Origin: Paralithodes platypus
Lineage: Eukaryota; Arthropoda; Malacostraca; Decapoda; Lithodidae
Reading direction: 5' to 3'
Assembly: GCA_032716605.1 (NCBI GenBank)
Contig: CM064495.1
Span: 25,327,760-25,391,759, forward strand
Length of the DNA: 64,000 nt
Part shown: one piece after another, positions 1 to 11,400 of the stretch
Numbering within the stretch: position 1 is the first letter of the stretch
Layout of the letters: every line of letters begins with the position of its first letter
The notes under the pieces: model-generated
The model's database searches: none
The model's input: only the letters and a program-made list of their open reading frames with translations
What the model was told of the DNA's origin: nothing
Translations under genes and position numbers: made by a program

Positions 1-48
1 ATCCTTAATACATCAACGAATGGGAAGGGGACGGTCGGGAGGGCCCCA

Positions 49-156
49 GTCGTCAATGATTACGGGGCCACTACTAAATATTAGGTTTTCTTTATCTCCT
101 TACAGGAGTCAAACCTATAATTTATTAGTGGCCCCTCCATCATTGACGAACATGCC
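49..156 (-). repeat. Internal complementary region (ICR) of DIRS copy A
   Basis: About 108 bp that join, in one block, the sequence of the element's right end (the part with TTAGGTTTTCTTTATC and ACAGGAGTCAAACC) and its left end (TTATTAGTGGCCCCTCC). This is what a circular DNA junction would look like in inverse orientation. In DIRS elements the ICR is thought to template completion of the ends when the circle forms. The same block occurs at 45048-45154 and 50914-51021. Confidence 0.88.
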
Positions 157-741
157 TGATTTCTAAGACTGGAGGGGGACATTCGTAATCATATCATAAC
201 TCTATAAAAGCAGATAATAAAAACAACCACATAGTATTCTTACTTTTGAAAAATATATTTAAATATGGCGTAGACCAAAAATATACAAGAAAAAGGGGTT
301 CAGGCAGGTGCGTGCTTTAAAGAAGCCTGCCTGACAAAAAATGGGTAACCCTGAAGATTCTGAACACAGACCTGTAGTTACAAAGGCACCCCACTCAACG
401 AGTGGTGACAAAAATAACAAGTTATAAGTTTATATGTGCACATAATAAACCCCAAAATAATCGTGGAGAGAAATTGCAAAGGATCTCCACTGTTCTAATA
501 TTAGACTGCTTTCGCAGCTAAAACTACTATAACAACTCCGTTGTTTTGTACTAACATTGTACTAGCACAATTTCTCACTGAGAAATTTTCATATCACATT
601 AACTTTAAATTATATCACAGCTCTCATACTCCGGCGGGGTCTAGGGTGTCCTATGTCAACTGACTGCACCCCCCCCCCCCTTCTCGTGAAAATAAACAAA
701 AGTGACTGCAGGGCCACCTAGACCCTCTGCCTTAAAGCTAT

Positions 742-1697
742 TCATGGTAAGGAAGGTTTGTCTAGAGCAACTGATATGTATCTAGACAAAAACGTATGAT
801 TAGACGCCCACAACTGAGTGGACGCGATATCTTCTACTGAAATTTTTTTCAGGAAACGTAAAGAGGCTGCCCATTTGCGTAAATCGTGGGCCCTACCCAC
901 AACGCCGGGATTACTCTCTTTAATGACTTCGACCAGAAGAGAGGCTAATCGTCGTTTAAGTAAGCGTTTACCCGTACTTGCTACCCATAAAGCACCTTGG
1001 GGGTTAAGAGGAGCTACTCTCAAATATTTGGTTAGAGCTTGCACTGGACATAGATTATGATGCACCTTTCCCCTTTTTAACGCCGGCACCGTGAACTCAG
1101 AAAACACGTGTGCACTGTGCTCATTCTTGGCTACAAACCTGGGGAAGGTGCAATGTAAATACATTCATTAAGTCTGCCAAACCTAAGGCAATTAGGTGTG
1201 TTGCTCATCGCCGCCAGCTCAGACACTCTGTTCCCGGTGGCCAAAGCCATAAGGAAAACCGCCTTTTTTAAGAGTAATGCAAAATCTGCAGTATTTTGGT
1301 ACAGACGAGAGTGAAGTAAAGACAAAGCTTTGTCGAGAGACCAAGTAGGCATGAGCTGACGGGGAGGTGGGCGAAGTTTAAAACAAGCTCTCATAAAACC
1401 TGTTTCCTCCGCCACCGGTATGGAGAGACCTGTAAGGTCTAAAAAGGGCACTCTAATCGCAGTTAAGTGATTTTTTAATGTTACCACAGATAAATGTTTC
1501 TGCTCAAACAGATAATTTAAATAATTGAAAACTAAAGCCACTGACGGCACATTCTGTTCCGTTCTGATGATCCAGGAAGTAAAGGCTTGCCAATGTGAGT
1601 GATACTGTCGTTTCGTAGACTGAGTATATTGATTGATTAATTTATTGGTCACATCTCTACCGTATGGTGCTAGCCACTTGGCCTCCTGAATGTCCAT
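742..1697 (-). pseudogene. Tyrosine recombinase of DIRS copy A, frameshifted
   Basis: DIRS-type tyrosine recombinase, which would integrate the circular DNA copy. The domain starts with MDIQEAKWLAPYGRD near 1697. The first catalytic Arg is in ATGNRVSEL; the HxxR box is in AHDLRKW, followed by LWASNHTFLSRY with the nucleophilic Tyr. Relative to the intact copy C it has lost one base near 1140 (AACCTGGGG against AATCCTGGGG), which splits it into two frames, and it stops early at SLP instead of continuing ten more residues. Upstream, its frame stays open across the RT gene. Confidence 0.88.
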
Positions 1698-3573
1698 AAT
1701 GCAAAAGTCAGCGAGCTCGCTAGGTTGCCAATCGTGTCTAAGTGGAAATACCCGACCGGGAGCGATACCGGGTCCGGGCACCACGTTTTCAATTGCTGGT
1801 ACCACAACTGCGCCGGCCACAGGGGCGCGATTAGCGAGACTAAGCCTCGATAATCTCGTAGTTTGTTCACTACGTGGCACATTAGTGACGCATCTGGCGG
1901 CGGAAACAGATAGATTGAGCTCCATCTGTTCCAGTCTGTCACTAGGGCGTCTGGCCCCCCTGCCGGCGTTTTCGCCTGGCGGGTGAGGTATAGAGGGAGT
2001 TTGTGAGTCTCCTCGGACGCAAATAGATCCACTTGTGGATGGGAGAGCTCTGCAATCATTAGGTTGAAAATGGGTTGCTTGAGCTCCCATTCTACTGTCG
2101 TGCTCTGTCTCCGGGACAGAGCGTCTGCCCAGACGTTCGCTACGCCTGGGAGATAAGATGCGTGAAGGTAAATGTCTAGTCTGTTGGCGAGAGTAAAAAT
2201 CTCTTCCGACACGTTTAGCAACCCCCTTGACCTCGTTGATCCTTGTTTCTGAATACAGTGAACTGCATTCAGATTGTCCATTCTGAAGGCCACCGACTTG
2301 CCCCGTAGCGCCGGGCCGTGAGCCTGAAGGAAATACAAGGGGACTAGTAATTCTTTGACATTGATGTGAGAGATTTCTAAGTGGGACCAAAGCCCCTGAC
2401 CCTGGTGCCCCTGATTTGACTGAAATCCCCACCCTATTGTGCCTGACGCATCCGTGTCTACCCATACCGTTGGTGGAGGAGAGGTCCATGACATTATTGA
2501 GTGCAACGTTTCCCTCTTTGCCCAGACCGCTAGCAAGGTGTGGATTAATTTCGGGATGGGCCATAATTTTCCCGCCGGTAAGAGCGGGAAATATTTGTTG
2601 CCTTCCAATATTAATCGTTTTACTTTCAACCGGCCCAACTTGACAGTTAGTTGAATCCAGTTGAGAGAGCCTACCAGAGACTCCCAGACCCTCCGCGTCG
2701 TAGTCAGACTGTGAAGAAACATGAACAGTTTCCTGCGAAACCTGTTGCGATTGTCCACACTCTGACTCAGAGTGAGAGCGGCCGTGTCCCAGACCAGCCC
2801 TATCCACTGAATTACTCGTGAGGGAACAAGGTTTGACTTTACCAGATTTACCTTGAAGCCTAGAGTTTTGACATGATTTAAAATAATATTGACATGTTTG
2901 ACGCATAATTGTTGTGTCTCTGCCACCACCAGCCAGTCGTCTAGGTACCACAACACTCTGATCCCCTGTTTTAACAATGGCATCAGGGCTTGCCTGACTA
3001 ATTTCGTGAATAATCGAGGTGCTAGGTTCAAGCCGAACGGCATCCTTTGAAAAACAAAATTTTGGTGCCTGATCCGTAAGGCCAAAACCTTTGAAATCTT
3101 TTGTTGACCGAGACGTGCCAATAGGCGTCTGTCAGGTCTAGTGAACACATCCAACCTCCCGGCGGAAGTGTTAGCCTGATTTGGTGTACTGTTAACATTC
3201 TGAAAGATTCGTTGTGAATGTGAAGGTTCAGATAAGACAGGTCTACGACCGGCCTCATCTGAACACTGTCCCTTTTTGGAACCAAAAATAGTTTGGACGT
3301 GAATACAGGGTAATTTGGGGGGACCGGGATGATGACATTCTTGGCAATCATTTCCTGGACCAGTGACTCCACCTCTAAAGAAACAAAATTCGCCGTTGTC
3401 GGCTGACGTAAGCGAGGTCGCCGGAGCCACTGCCAAGTGATGCCTTTGCGTGCCACCATCCGTGCCCAAGTGTTTAATGGCCATGCTTGGTGACATGTTC
3501 GGAACGACCCAGTTAGCAGACAAGGGTTCGCCGGCTGTACTACCCTCGGGTCCTCCGGCCTTAAGGTTGGCAC
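1670..3573 (-). pseudogene. Reverse transcriptase/RNase H of DIRS copy A, frameshifted
   Basis: DIRS-type RT with C-terminal RNase H, which copies element RNA to DNA. Visible motifs are MRPVVDLSYLN, CSLDLTDAYWHV (motif A Asp), MPFGLNLAPRLF, LWYLDDWLVV (YLDD), then RNase H motifs WVDTDASG, KELLVPLYFL, RMDNLNAVHC and VWADALSRR. A single A is missing near 3082 compared with copy C, so the N-terminal ~165 residues lie in a different frame from the rest. All catalytic residues remain, so this looks like recent decay. Confidence 0.88.
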
Positions 3574-3596
3574 CGGGAGTGAGAGAGACTTTAGTT

Positions 3597-6211
3597 TTTT
3601 TATGGTGGGGTTGGTGGTGCTGGACGCTTTGCCGGCTGGCTGGTGTTGGCCGAAGACTGGCCCTGACCTGGCTTATGCTGGCCGTGTCCTCTCTGACCTG
3701 AAAACCTACCCTGTCTATGCCTGTACTGACCTTGGGGGAGTGGGAGGACTTAGGCAGAAGAAAGGGTTTAGATCCCCCTGGCTGAGCTTTAGCGGTTGGC
3801 CTGGGTTTGGGGAAGTTAAATGCAGGTTTCTTAGAAGGGGTGGGACTGTGCTTAACGGCCTGTGCCATATTGAACACCGTTCGCCACACTTCAGGGGACA
3901 TTAAAGAGGGAGTAAGCACTGGTGACATGATCACCTGATTCGCAATGCGATCAGGTAGCTTGCGAACTAAAGACATTCTGAGATCTTGTCTTGCTCGTAC
4001 CGCCTCAAGCAAGGCGGTGCGTATGTCACCCAAGGATTGGATTGACGACTGGAGGAGCAGTCGCCGGGATAATTCAACCGATCTTCTGGCATCAGCGTCT
4101 GCGATTGCCTGAGTGGACCGCAGTAAAGACTTAGCCACCTGTTGAGACATTATGTACTGAGAGAACAGGCGAAAAGCTTTCCCCCTTAGCCTAAATTCTC
4201 TGTCTAGGTGAGTAGGGGTAGGGGTAGTGAAAGGGTCTTTTAGCTCACAAAGATTAATCTTAGGGGCAGCTAGGAAAGAAAACAAAGCTGACGGGACTCC
4301 GCCGGCAGAACCTACCGGCATGGAGAACCATGAATGAGTATCCTGAGGGATCTGGTGGGAAGATTTAGAAGTAAATGTGGTTGCAAAGTTTTGAGCCTCT
4401 ATCTCCCAATCTACCCAAGGTCCTGGACCCAACTGCCCCACCTTCAAAACTGGATTAGCTGCTTCGTCTGTGACGGTCTGTAAATCAAGTTCAGGAGTGA
4501 GAGCTGACAGAGTCTTAATATCATTAAACCCATCCAGCTTAGACCAGTCTGAAAATAGTTTCGAAGCTGAGGCAGGGGGTAAAGCTGGCTTAGTAGCATA
4601 CACAAAATAGTCTTGGTGATAATAACTAGGTATAGCCTTGATGTTTACGTCCAGTACATTTCCCAAATTATCCAGGGCCCTTAATTTCTTTGATTTATTG
4701 CCCTGGATGACCCACTCACGCGGTACCGGGAGTTCCCCTGACAAGGTAGGTTGGGCGAGCTCTGGGTTAGTGGGGGTCAAAAGGACCCATGACTCGTCTG
4801 GTCCATAAAGCAAGGGCATAGCCACCTTTCTGAGAGGCGCCTTGTCTAGAGGGGGTGGATTGACATCCGTGATGACCCTGACATTTGAAGTTGTCAATGC
4901 CACCGTAGCAGGCTTAGTAACCACTGATGGTGATAGAGTGGGTGGGTTAGGGATCTTAGATAAAGCAATCGAAGTCATCAGAGGCCGTACCGTAGAACTT
5001 GTCGTGGGAGCCCCCAAGTCCATTGTGGGGTTTTCCTGTTGTTGGCCAAAAAATTTAGATAAAGCATCAGTAAGTAGCCCATTAATTTCTTGCGCAGTAA
5101 CAAATTGGTTAGATGATGAACTTACAGGTGAATCATTAATATCCTGCGCGGCGTCTAAGCCTGAGCCTGACTCTTGCCCTTCCATCTCCGAAATTATTGA
5201 AACCTCGTCTTTCTCCTCCTGATCCTCCTGAGAAGACCCCGCCGAAGCTGGGGTACCTTGTTGCCAAGATAAGTCAGGAATAGAGGATGGGATCGCCGCG
5301 TCCCTGTGGACATCAGCTACTGTGTGACTCGTTTGAGTCGGACGTGGGTGGTCAGACCCTGGCTGAGCAAACCGCCAAACACCGAGGCCCTGGCCTACAC
5401 TCTCTTGGGAGTCTGAAACATTCTCAATTATTGAACCCCCTGAACTTTCCAATTCCAGGGTTAAAATATTAATAGGTAAATCCTCTTTAGGGACAGGCAC
5501 CGCACTGGACCCTTGAGACCTAACACAAACTTTGTCTGGGGTAGAGGTACGATGAGAGGCACTAGAAGCTGGTGAATGTAGGGAGGACTTTCGTTTCTGG
5601 GAATCCTTTTTGGAGGATTTATGGCTACGGTGTGACCGAGAACTACTCCTAGATTTGGAGGATTCATCGCCGTGACCACTGGTGGAACTTTCCGTCCTAC
5701 TCTTCTTACTCGCTGGTGAAGAGGCAAGACTAGAAGACTGGCGTCTGAGAGGTGACCTAGACCGAGATCTCGCCCGAGACAAGGAGGCGGACGCCGGGGG
5801 TGTAGGCTCTCTTGGACGTTTTGGTGTAGTAGCAGAAGATACAGAACCCTGACCAGTCTCCGCCGGCTTATGACTCGTGACTCTAGAGGAACGTTTAGGG
5901 GGAGGGTGTTCAAATAGCAATCTATCCCAAAGAGGGACGTTGTCACATTGAAGTGATTTATGCGCAACAATCGTAGTGTAGGCTGCCATCTGTTGCCGTA
6001 CTTCTCTTAAAGCTACTGCCGCGGTCTTATCATTGTCGCAAAGGACCTTGACAGCTAATTGGGAGCAAAAAGAACAATTACGCATTACCCAGAGACCCCT
6101 TGAACGGTCTAGACATTTAACACACCTTATGCAAAGGGTATGCGCAAAAATAGGGATACCGGCACAAGCAGGGGTAGTGCATAAAGCAAAGACTGGGGCT
6201 GAGGTAGCCAT
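3597..6211 (-). pseudogene. Gag-like ORF1 of DIRS copy A, frameshifted near its end
   Basis: Putative structural protein of the DIRS element. It starts MATSAPVFALCTTPACAG and has a Cys-rich N-terminus (pairs around CIRCVKCLD and CSFCSQ, possible zinc binding). An Arg/Ser-rich segment follows (RARSRSRSPLRR and SSSRSHRSHKSS, residues ~145-220), then an acidic/Ser region. The conserved C-terminal half carries ADADARRSVELSRRLL and VRARQDLRMSLVRKLPDR. The function is inferred from position and from the same protein in copies B and C. One G is missing near 3735, pushing the last ~45 residues into another frame and creating an artificial 1513-codon reading frame with the RT. Confidence 0.8.
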
Positions 6212-7969
6212 GACAGAGACTGGTGGGGAAAACTACCGCCGGGTCTGTATTGGTCCGCCGGAGCCCAGCTCTGGAAAAAAAGAACATTTCCAGGAATTAA
6301 TGCTCATAAGGTTAACCCAACATGTTCGCATACAAGTGTTAATAACCCACCGGATAACGAGATGTAATGACACAACGATCACAGCTCGCTACGCGGCGGG
6401 GTTCAGAATATCTAAACAAATCTTTTTGACGAAAGTGAAGAATACCCTCTGACATAATATAATTGTCCAGCATGGCGATTATAGTCTTTCTGGTGGTGAC
6501 TGTCTTAAGATTCAATTTTTGGAACAAAAACAACCCCCCATAAAGACGCCGGCCCTTGAAATATTTTAGTAGAATAACACAGGGCAGGCTGACACGAGAT
6601 CTGATTTCTAACGAATTGTCACAAAAAGATCGCCGTAAGGTTGAAGGCGGCGATACCTAATTGTATCACTAAATTAAGTGGTTAAATCGAAATTGAATTT
6701 GTAAATTCCTTATTTCCTCCACCTAGGAGCACCCCCCGGGTGTGAAAAAACGATGTTAACCCTAATTGAACCTTCAATCGCCGTAAGTATAAAGGCGGCG
6801 ATACATATAGCATCACTTAAAATGGATTGGTTAATAAACTAAATGACTTAGTTGTTCATCCCACCCTACCAAGGTACACCCGCCGGGTGAGATGTCAAAA
6901 AGTTAACCCCATAAGTTCCTGTCCCCACTTCTTTGTAAAAGATCGCCGGGGAGGAAAGCCCTTAACAACAGCTAGGTTTTTCATGTGGTTTTGTAAAACC
7001 TGGTAGAAAAACTACATAACGTATGTTCGCATGAACGTTTTATAGATGGGTACAGCCATTTCCGCCGGGAATCAAAGGGTGCCTGAAACCAGGTACCAAC
7101 AGAGACGCAGTCCTGGAGAGCCACAGACACCTCATCGCCGGGGACACCAGCCTGTGTTAAAACCACGTGTGGCCCAACACGGCTCTCGGCCGGGTTTTTT
7201 TCATGGTGAAAAAACCCGCCGGAAGGGCACCATCTGAACGTACAACGGACACGAAGGAAGCCACGCACGACTAACCTAAGTCCACACAATAATCCGTGGA
7301 ATTAGCCAATACACAACTAAACCAGGAAACAAACATAGTCCGAGCAATTAGCCAATACACAACTAAAACCCGGATACACATGACACAGTATGGCATATTT
7401 ATAAATAATAAACAATAACACTTGTACATGTGGCAAAGCTACGAGCGGCTAGCTAGGCCTAAGTAGACGGCATAATAAAAGTTGAAATATACACCAAACA
7501 CTGGAAATATCACAACAGGAACCACCGCCAACACACCACTGTAGCAAATACTTCCGGCAAAGGGAAGACTGACACGGGACCCAGAAAAAACTTCACTAAG
7601 TGAAGAAAAATACAAAGGGAACGTCAGTAAGCAAAGCATACCTCATCAGAAAGATAAAAGGCAGCAATAACTAACGCGTAATGAAAGCCGCCTGCAACAC
7701 AAGCTAACTAACTGTGAAAAAGTTCACATGTCCACAACAGGACCACGAGGGAACATCCGAAATAGATGCCCCAAACACACGACCCAAAATACACTGCACT
7801 GCGGGCAACCAGCCTAGGACACTCCTGCTACACATATCCTAACCTTACTCGATACATCCCGGAGTAAACAAATGAGAAAAAACTCACTAGGGACGCAGCA
7901 AATGCGGAATCAGCGGAGCGTGGGGAGACACGTCCGGGCAGGCTGAGCGCAGAGCAGAGAAGGAGGAAT
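6212..7969 (-). other. 5' untranslated region of DIRS copy A
   Basis: Non-coding leader between the left terminal repeat and gag. It holds tandem ~120-bp repeats (about 6600-6960), each with a CCCGCCGGGTG-like palindrome and an AAGGCGGCGATAC-type motif, and two short copies of the block AATTAGCCAATACACAAC near 7300-7365. The same layout occurs in copies C and D; copy B lacks ~330 bp of it. No gene seen. Confidence 0.7.
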
Positions 7970-8269
7970 GACGCCTGAATCAGCGTCTGGTCAGAAATCC
8001 ACACAAGTACATCCACGATATGATGGAAAGCTTATTAGATAGTTATTCTTATTTTCTTTTTGTTTTTATTTTTTACGAAGTTTTTTCGTAGTGAGAACCC
8101 AATTCATAATGACTGAAGCCATGAGTGAGGTCGCGTGCGCTCATGATGAAGGCTCCTCAGTTTTTAAATGCTCTGCGCGGTAGATTCAAACTACGGCGGA
8201 TTAGTGTTTGAAGAGGATGCCTTATGTAATAGGCATGTTCGTCAATGATGGAGGGGCCACTAATAAATT
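7970..8269 (-). repeat. Left inverted terminal repeat of DIRS copy A
   Basis: About 300 bp matching the left ends of copies B, C and D and, inverted, the right ends of B and C. It begins at TAATTTATTAGTGGCCCC (minus strand) and contains the block CTGCGCGGTAGATTCAAAC and the small inverted motif ACGAAGTTTTTTCGT. Adjacent DNA at 8270 is unrelated to the element, marking the boundary. Confidence 0.87.
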
Positions 8270-8307
8270 ATATGATACAGTATAATGCATAAAATTTAAT
8301 TTGTGTA

Positions 8308-10083
8308 CAGTGGAGTCCCCATCCTAGCTGCTAATCGGTTCCGCAGAAATAGAGCTAGGATTGAAACAGCCAAGATCGGGGCACTGTTCTTATGGGGAAA
8401 ATTCAATCGGTTCCGTGCTCATGCCAAAATTTGCGTCCTTTTCTATTTTTTGCCTACGAAAACATGTTTTATTGTACAAAAATTAAATTTTATGCATTAT
8501 ACTGTATCATATAATACACCATAGAATAAGTTTTTAATAACTAGAAAAAAAAAGGCCCAATATCTAAACAATTACCGCACTTTTTCCCAGTGTTAGGCTA
8601 TGAAAACATGTTTTTTGTCTAGGCTACATCAAGTTACTGTATTACAGGGTGTCAATCCAGAAAATATGAATTGTGTTATCATTATGGTTTATTATTTTGT
8701 TATCATTATAGCGCGGCGAAGGCGCGAGCTCTAGGGGGGTCCGGGGGCATGCCCCCCAGATTTTTTTTTTGAGAATTTAGGTGTCTAAAACAGTATTTCC
8801 TGCAATCAAAAAACAATCAAGATGGAAAATATGGAGACCAAAATTGTGTCAATTTAGCCTAGCCTACCTTTTTTTTTTTGGGGGGGGGGGGGGAGTTTCT
8901 GTTATCATTATACAAAAAGTTCATTTGCGTTATCACTCAAAAAAACAGCGTCTAAAAAAATTTGCATGATAGAAACAATGCCCCAATCTACAGTATTTAT
9001 GGTTAGGACTGTCATTTAGCCATGTCTATATTATTATTTACAATGCATAAGATTTAGGCCTAGGCTACTTGAATAATTATTATTCAAGTAGCCTAGGCCT
9101 AAATCTTATGCATTGTAAATAATAATATAGACATGGCTAAATGACAGTCCTAACCATAAATACTGTAGATTGGGGCATTGTTTCTATGATGCGAATTTTT
9201 TTAGGCCTAGCCTAGGCCTAGGTTCTAAATTCGTCCAGCCACCCCTCAAGTACCCATTTCGCCCCAAATACATCCAATAAATACATATTATGAGGAAAAG
9301 ACGTATTATGAGAAGATTACTTACCACACATATTTTATTATAAATCATTGTCATATTTAGCCTAGCCTAGGCTAACATCGTCTAGGCTAGGCAATTCAAT
9401 CGCTTTCGTCCGACATGGACTGGTCTTTGCTGTGTTTTGAGCATGAAATTCCTTCATTGCTACCACCAGGCCAACCATCCCTATCACTAGATGTACTAGA
9501 GGTTATAATAAACGCGAGAGATAAGGGGTTCAGGCACAAAAAGGCTTGCAAACGGTTGTTTTGTCAACACAGATACTAGCTAAACTGCAAGCGTCTGCTT
9601 AGTGATGACGTCATACAAAGATGGCAGCATCTTGCGCATTTGACGATCGGATCTCGGATTCACTCGGATTTCGTCTCTAAACGGCAAGCTACTGGCAGAT
9701 TCTTTCGTTATGTTAAAACAAAATTATTGTTTTTGTTTGTTTTCTAGTTTTATGTCGAGTTTTTCGTTATTTTTGCTATTTTTTCGGGTTTCGGCTGGGA
9801 TTTTGATGCGAGGAATGAGGCTTTTGGCGCGAGAATTGAAATGGGGAATATTTGGTGTGTGGTGCGAGAATTGAATCAACGAAGACCGGTGTAGCGAGGA
9901 TGGGGGCTCCACTGTACAATAAAACATGTTTTCATAGGCAAAAAATAGAAAAAGACGCAAATTTTGGCATGAGCACGGAACCGATTGAATTTTCCCCATA
10001 AGAACAGTGCCCCGATCTTGGCTGTTTCAATCCTAGCTCTATTTCTGCGGAACCGATTAGCAGCTAGGATGGGGGCTCCACTG
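8308..10083. mobile_element. Element with ~170-bp inverted ends and TA flanks (possible Tc1/mariner-type non-autonomous element)
   Basis: Sequence 8308-8477 starts CAGTGGAGTCCCCATCC and recurs almost perfectly inverted at 9917-10083, ending GGGGGCTCCACTG. Both outer edges are followed by TA (8306-8307 and 10084-10085), as for a TA target duplication. No transposase is visible between them. A further CTCCACTG-TA end lies at 9908-9916, so two related insertions may be side by side instead of one 1.8-kb element. The left copy also sits between short inverted arms of another sequence (8267-8305 and 8481-8518). Confidence 0.55.
8953..9200. repeat. Near-perfect palindrome, arms ~120 bp
   Basis: The left arm (8953 to about 9076) and the right arm (about 9078-9200) are reverse complements with very few mismatches, centred on TTGAATAATTATTATTCAA near 9078. 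There is essentially no spacer, so it could form a long hairpin or cruciform. No coding capacity. It could be a fold-back element or an assembly artefact. Confidence 0.85.
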
Positions 10084-11400
10084 TACAACATAGTTTCACC
10101 ATAATAATGCATATTTCGCTGGTTGACATATTCATGGAGGTAGAGCTTACGATATAAAGTGAAAATATTACATAGGAAGTGCAAAAAACCATAAAATCGG
10201 ACCTGCATTAAAAAGTGTAGCTGATGTAGGAACCAAATCACGCGTGATGAAAGTAGACAAACTCTCGCAGTTTCACGCAAAATCTCGGGGCCTTAGGTCC
10301 CATACGTTTCTCAGGAAATGCACTGTCCGAACCATCCTTCCGTCCGAACCATCACTGCTCTCCCCTATTTTGTTATTGTTTATTCCTCCCTTTTTCTTTC
10401 TTATATTATTCTGTGATGTTAATTAGGCTATGTTAGTTAGAATGCCTCTATTTCAGTTATTCTAGGCTCCGTTAGCTTTTGTCTAGCGGTCACCAGATTC
10501 ATGAATAGGCCTAGGCCTATTTATCATAGGAATTTTTTCCAATACTAGATTCGAGTTTTATCATTCTAACTATTCCTACTTATCACATTACTGTTAATCA
10601 TTGAAATTCTCTTTTGCGCCATTACGAGTTTTAATTTTTGTTACTACGCATTTTTGCTGATAGCCTAACTGTTTTCAATGACGTGGCTTTTTCGGTCCAC
10701 TTTTTAATGCGGACTTTATGGTATCGCGATATTCTTTTATTTAACTCCCAACTATTTCTTCTTATCAAGAAATTATTATGTTATATCGATTAGGCTATAT
10801 TAGTTAGAATGCCTATCTTTCATTTTCTAGGCTCTCTTAGCTTTTGTCTAGCAGTCACCAGACTTCGTGAATAGGCCTAGGCCTACTCACCATCGCCAAT
10901 TTTCCAGTAGCCTACTCTTAAATTTGAGTGTTATAATTCTAACTATTTCTCCTTTTCAACATTACTGTTAATCGTTGAATTCGACTTTACGTCTTTAACG
11001 AGAATACTTTCTTATCACTACACATTTTGTCTGATAACTTAACTATTTTCCATTGACGTCGCACTTTCAGTCCAAATTTTCATGCCGACTTGATTGTCTC
11101 GCGATATTTTTATGTTTCACTCCGACATTCTAGATGTTTCGAACGTTATTTTTTTATATCTTGGCTCTTTTGAGCGTTTTTCTTATGTATTGTTCATAAG
11201 TTCTCTTACTAAAAGTTATTATTTTAACAATATGACATGTTATTGTTATTATTATTTTGTAGCAACATCTTCTTAGTCACTATACCTTTCAGGTTTTCTG
11301 TCTTTGTCGCAGATTTGGTTATATTATATTCTATTATGATGTTTTTTGTCTACAATTGTTTTCATGATACGAGCCACCGTAGACACTTTTCAGAGTAATT
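10084..11400. repeat. AT-rich spacer with a diverged ~370-bp direct duplication
   Basis: No gene recognised. Two diverged direct copies start near 10420 and 10790, sharing TTAGGCTATRTTAGTTAGAA, CTTTTGTCTAGC, GTCACCAGA and GAATAGGCCTAGGCCTA. The rest is AT-rich sequence of unknown nature. Confidence 0.6.

Larger units (their letters stand above)
1..8269 (-). mobile_element. DIRS family 1 retrotransposon, copy A (3' end outside window)
   Basis: A tyrosine-recombinase retrotransposon read on the minus strand. Its 5' terminus is at about 8269, followed by a left inverted terminal repeat, a ~1.7-kb 5' untranslated region, gag, RT/RNase H, tyrosine recombinase and the internal complementary region at 49-156. 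The right terminal repeat lies beyond the window start. Gene order and ends match copies B (32472-45578) and C (50491-59165). There is no long terminal repeat, integrase or protease, as expected for DIRS elements. Several single-base deletions break its frames, so this copy is probably inactive. Confidence 0.93.

Noticed and set aside
742..6211. Gag-Pol fusion protein of 1513 residues in copy A
   Set aside because: Two single-base deletions relative to copy C create it; the middle reads the wrong frame of the RT gene.
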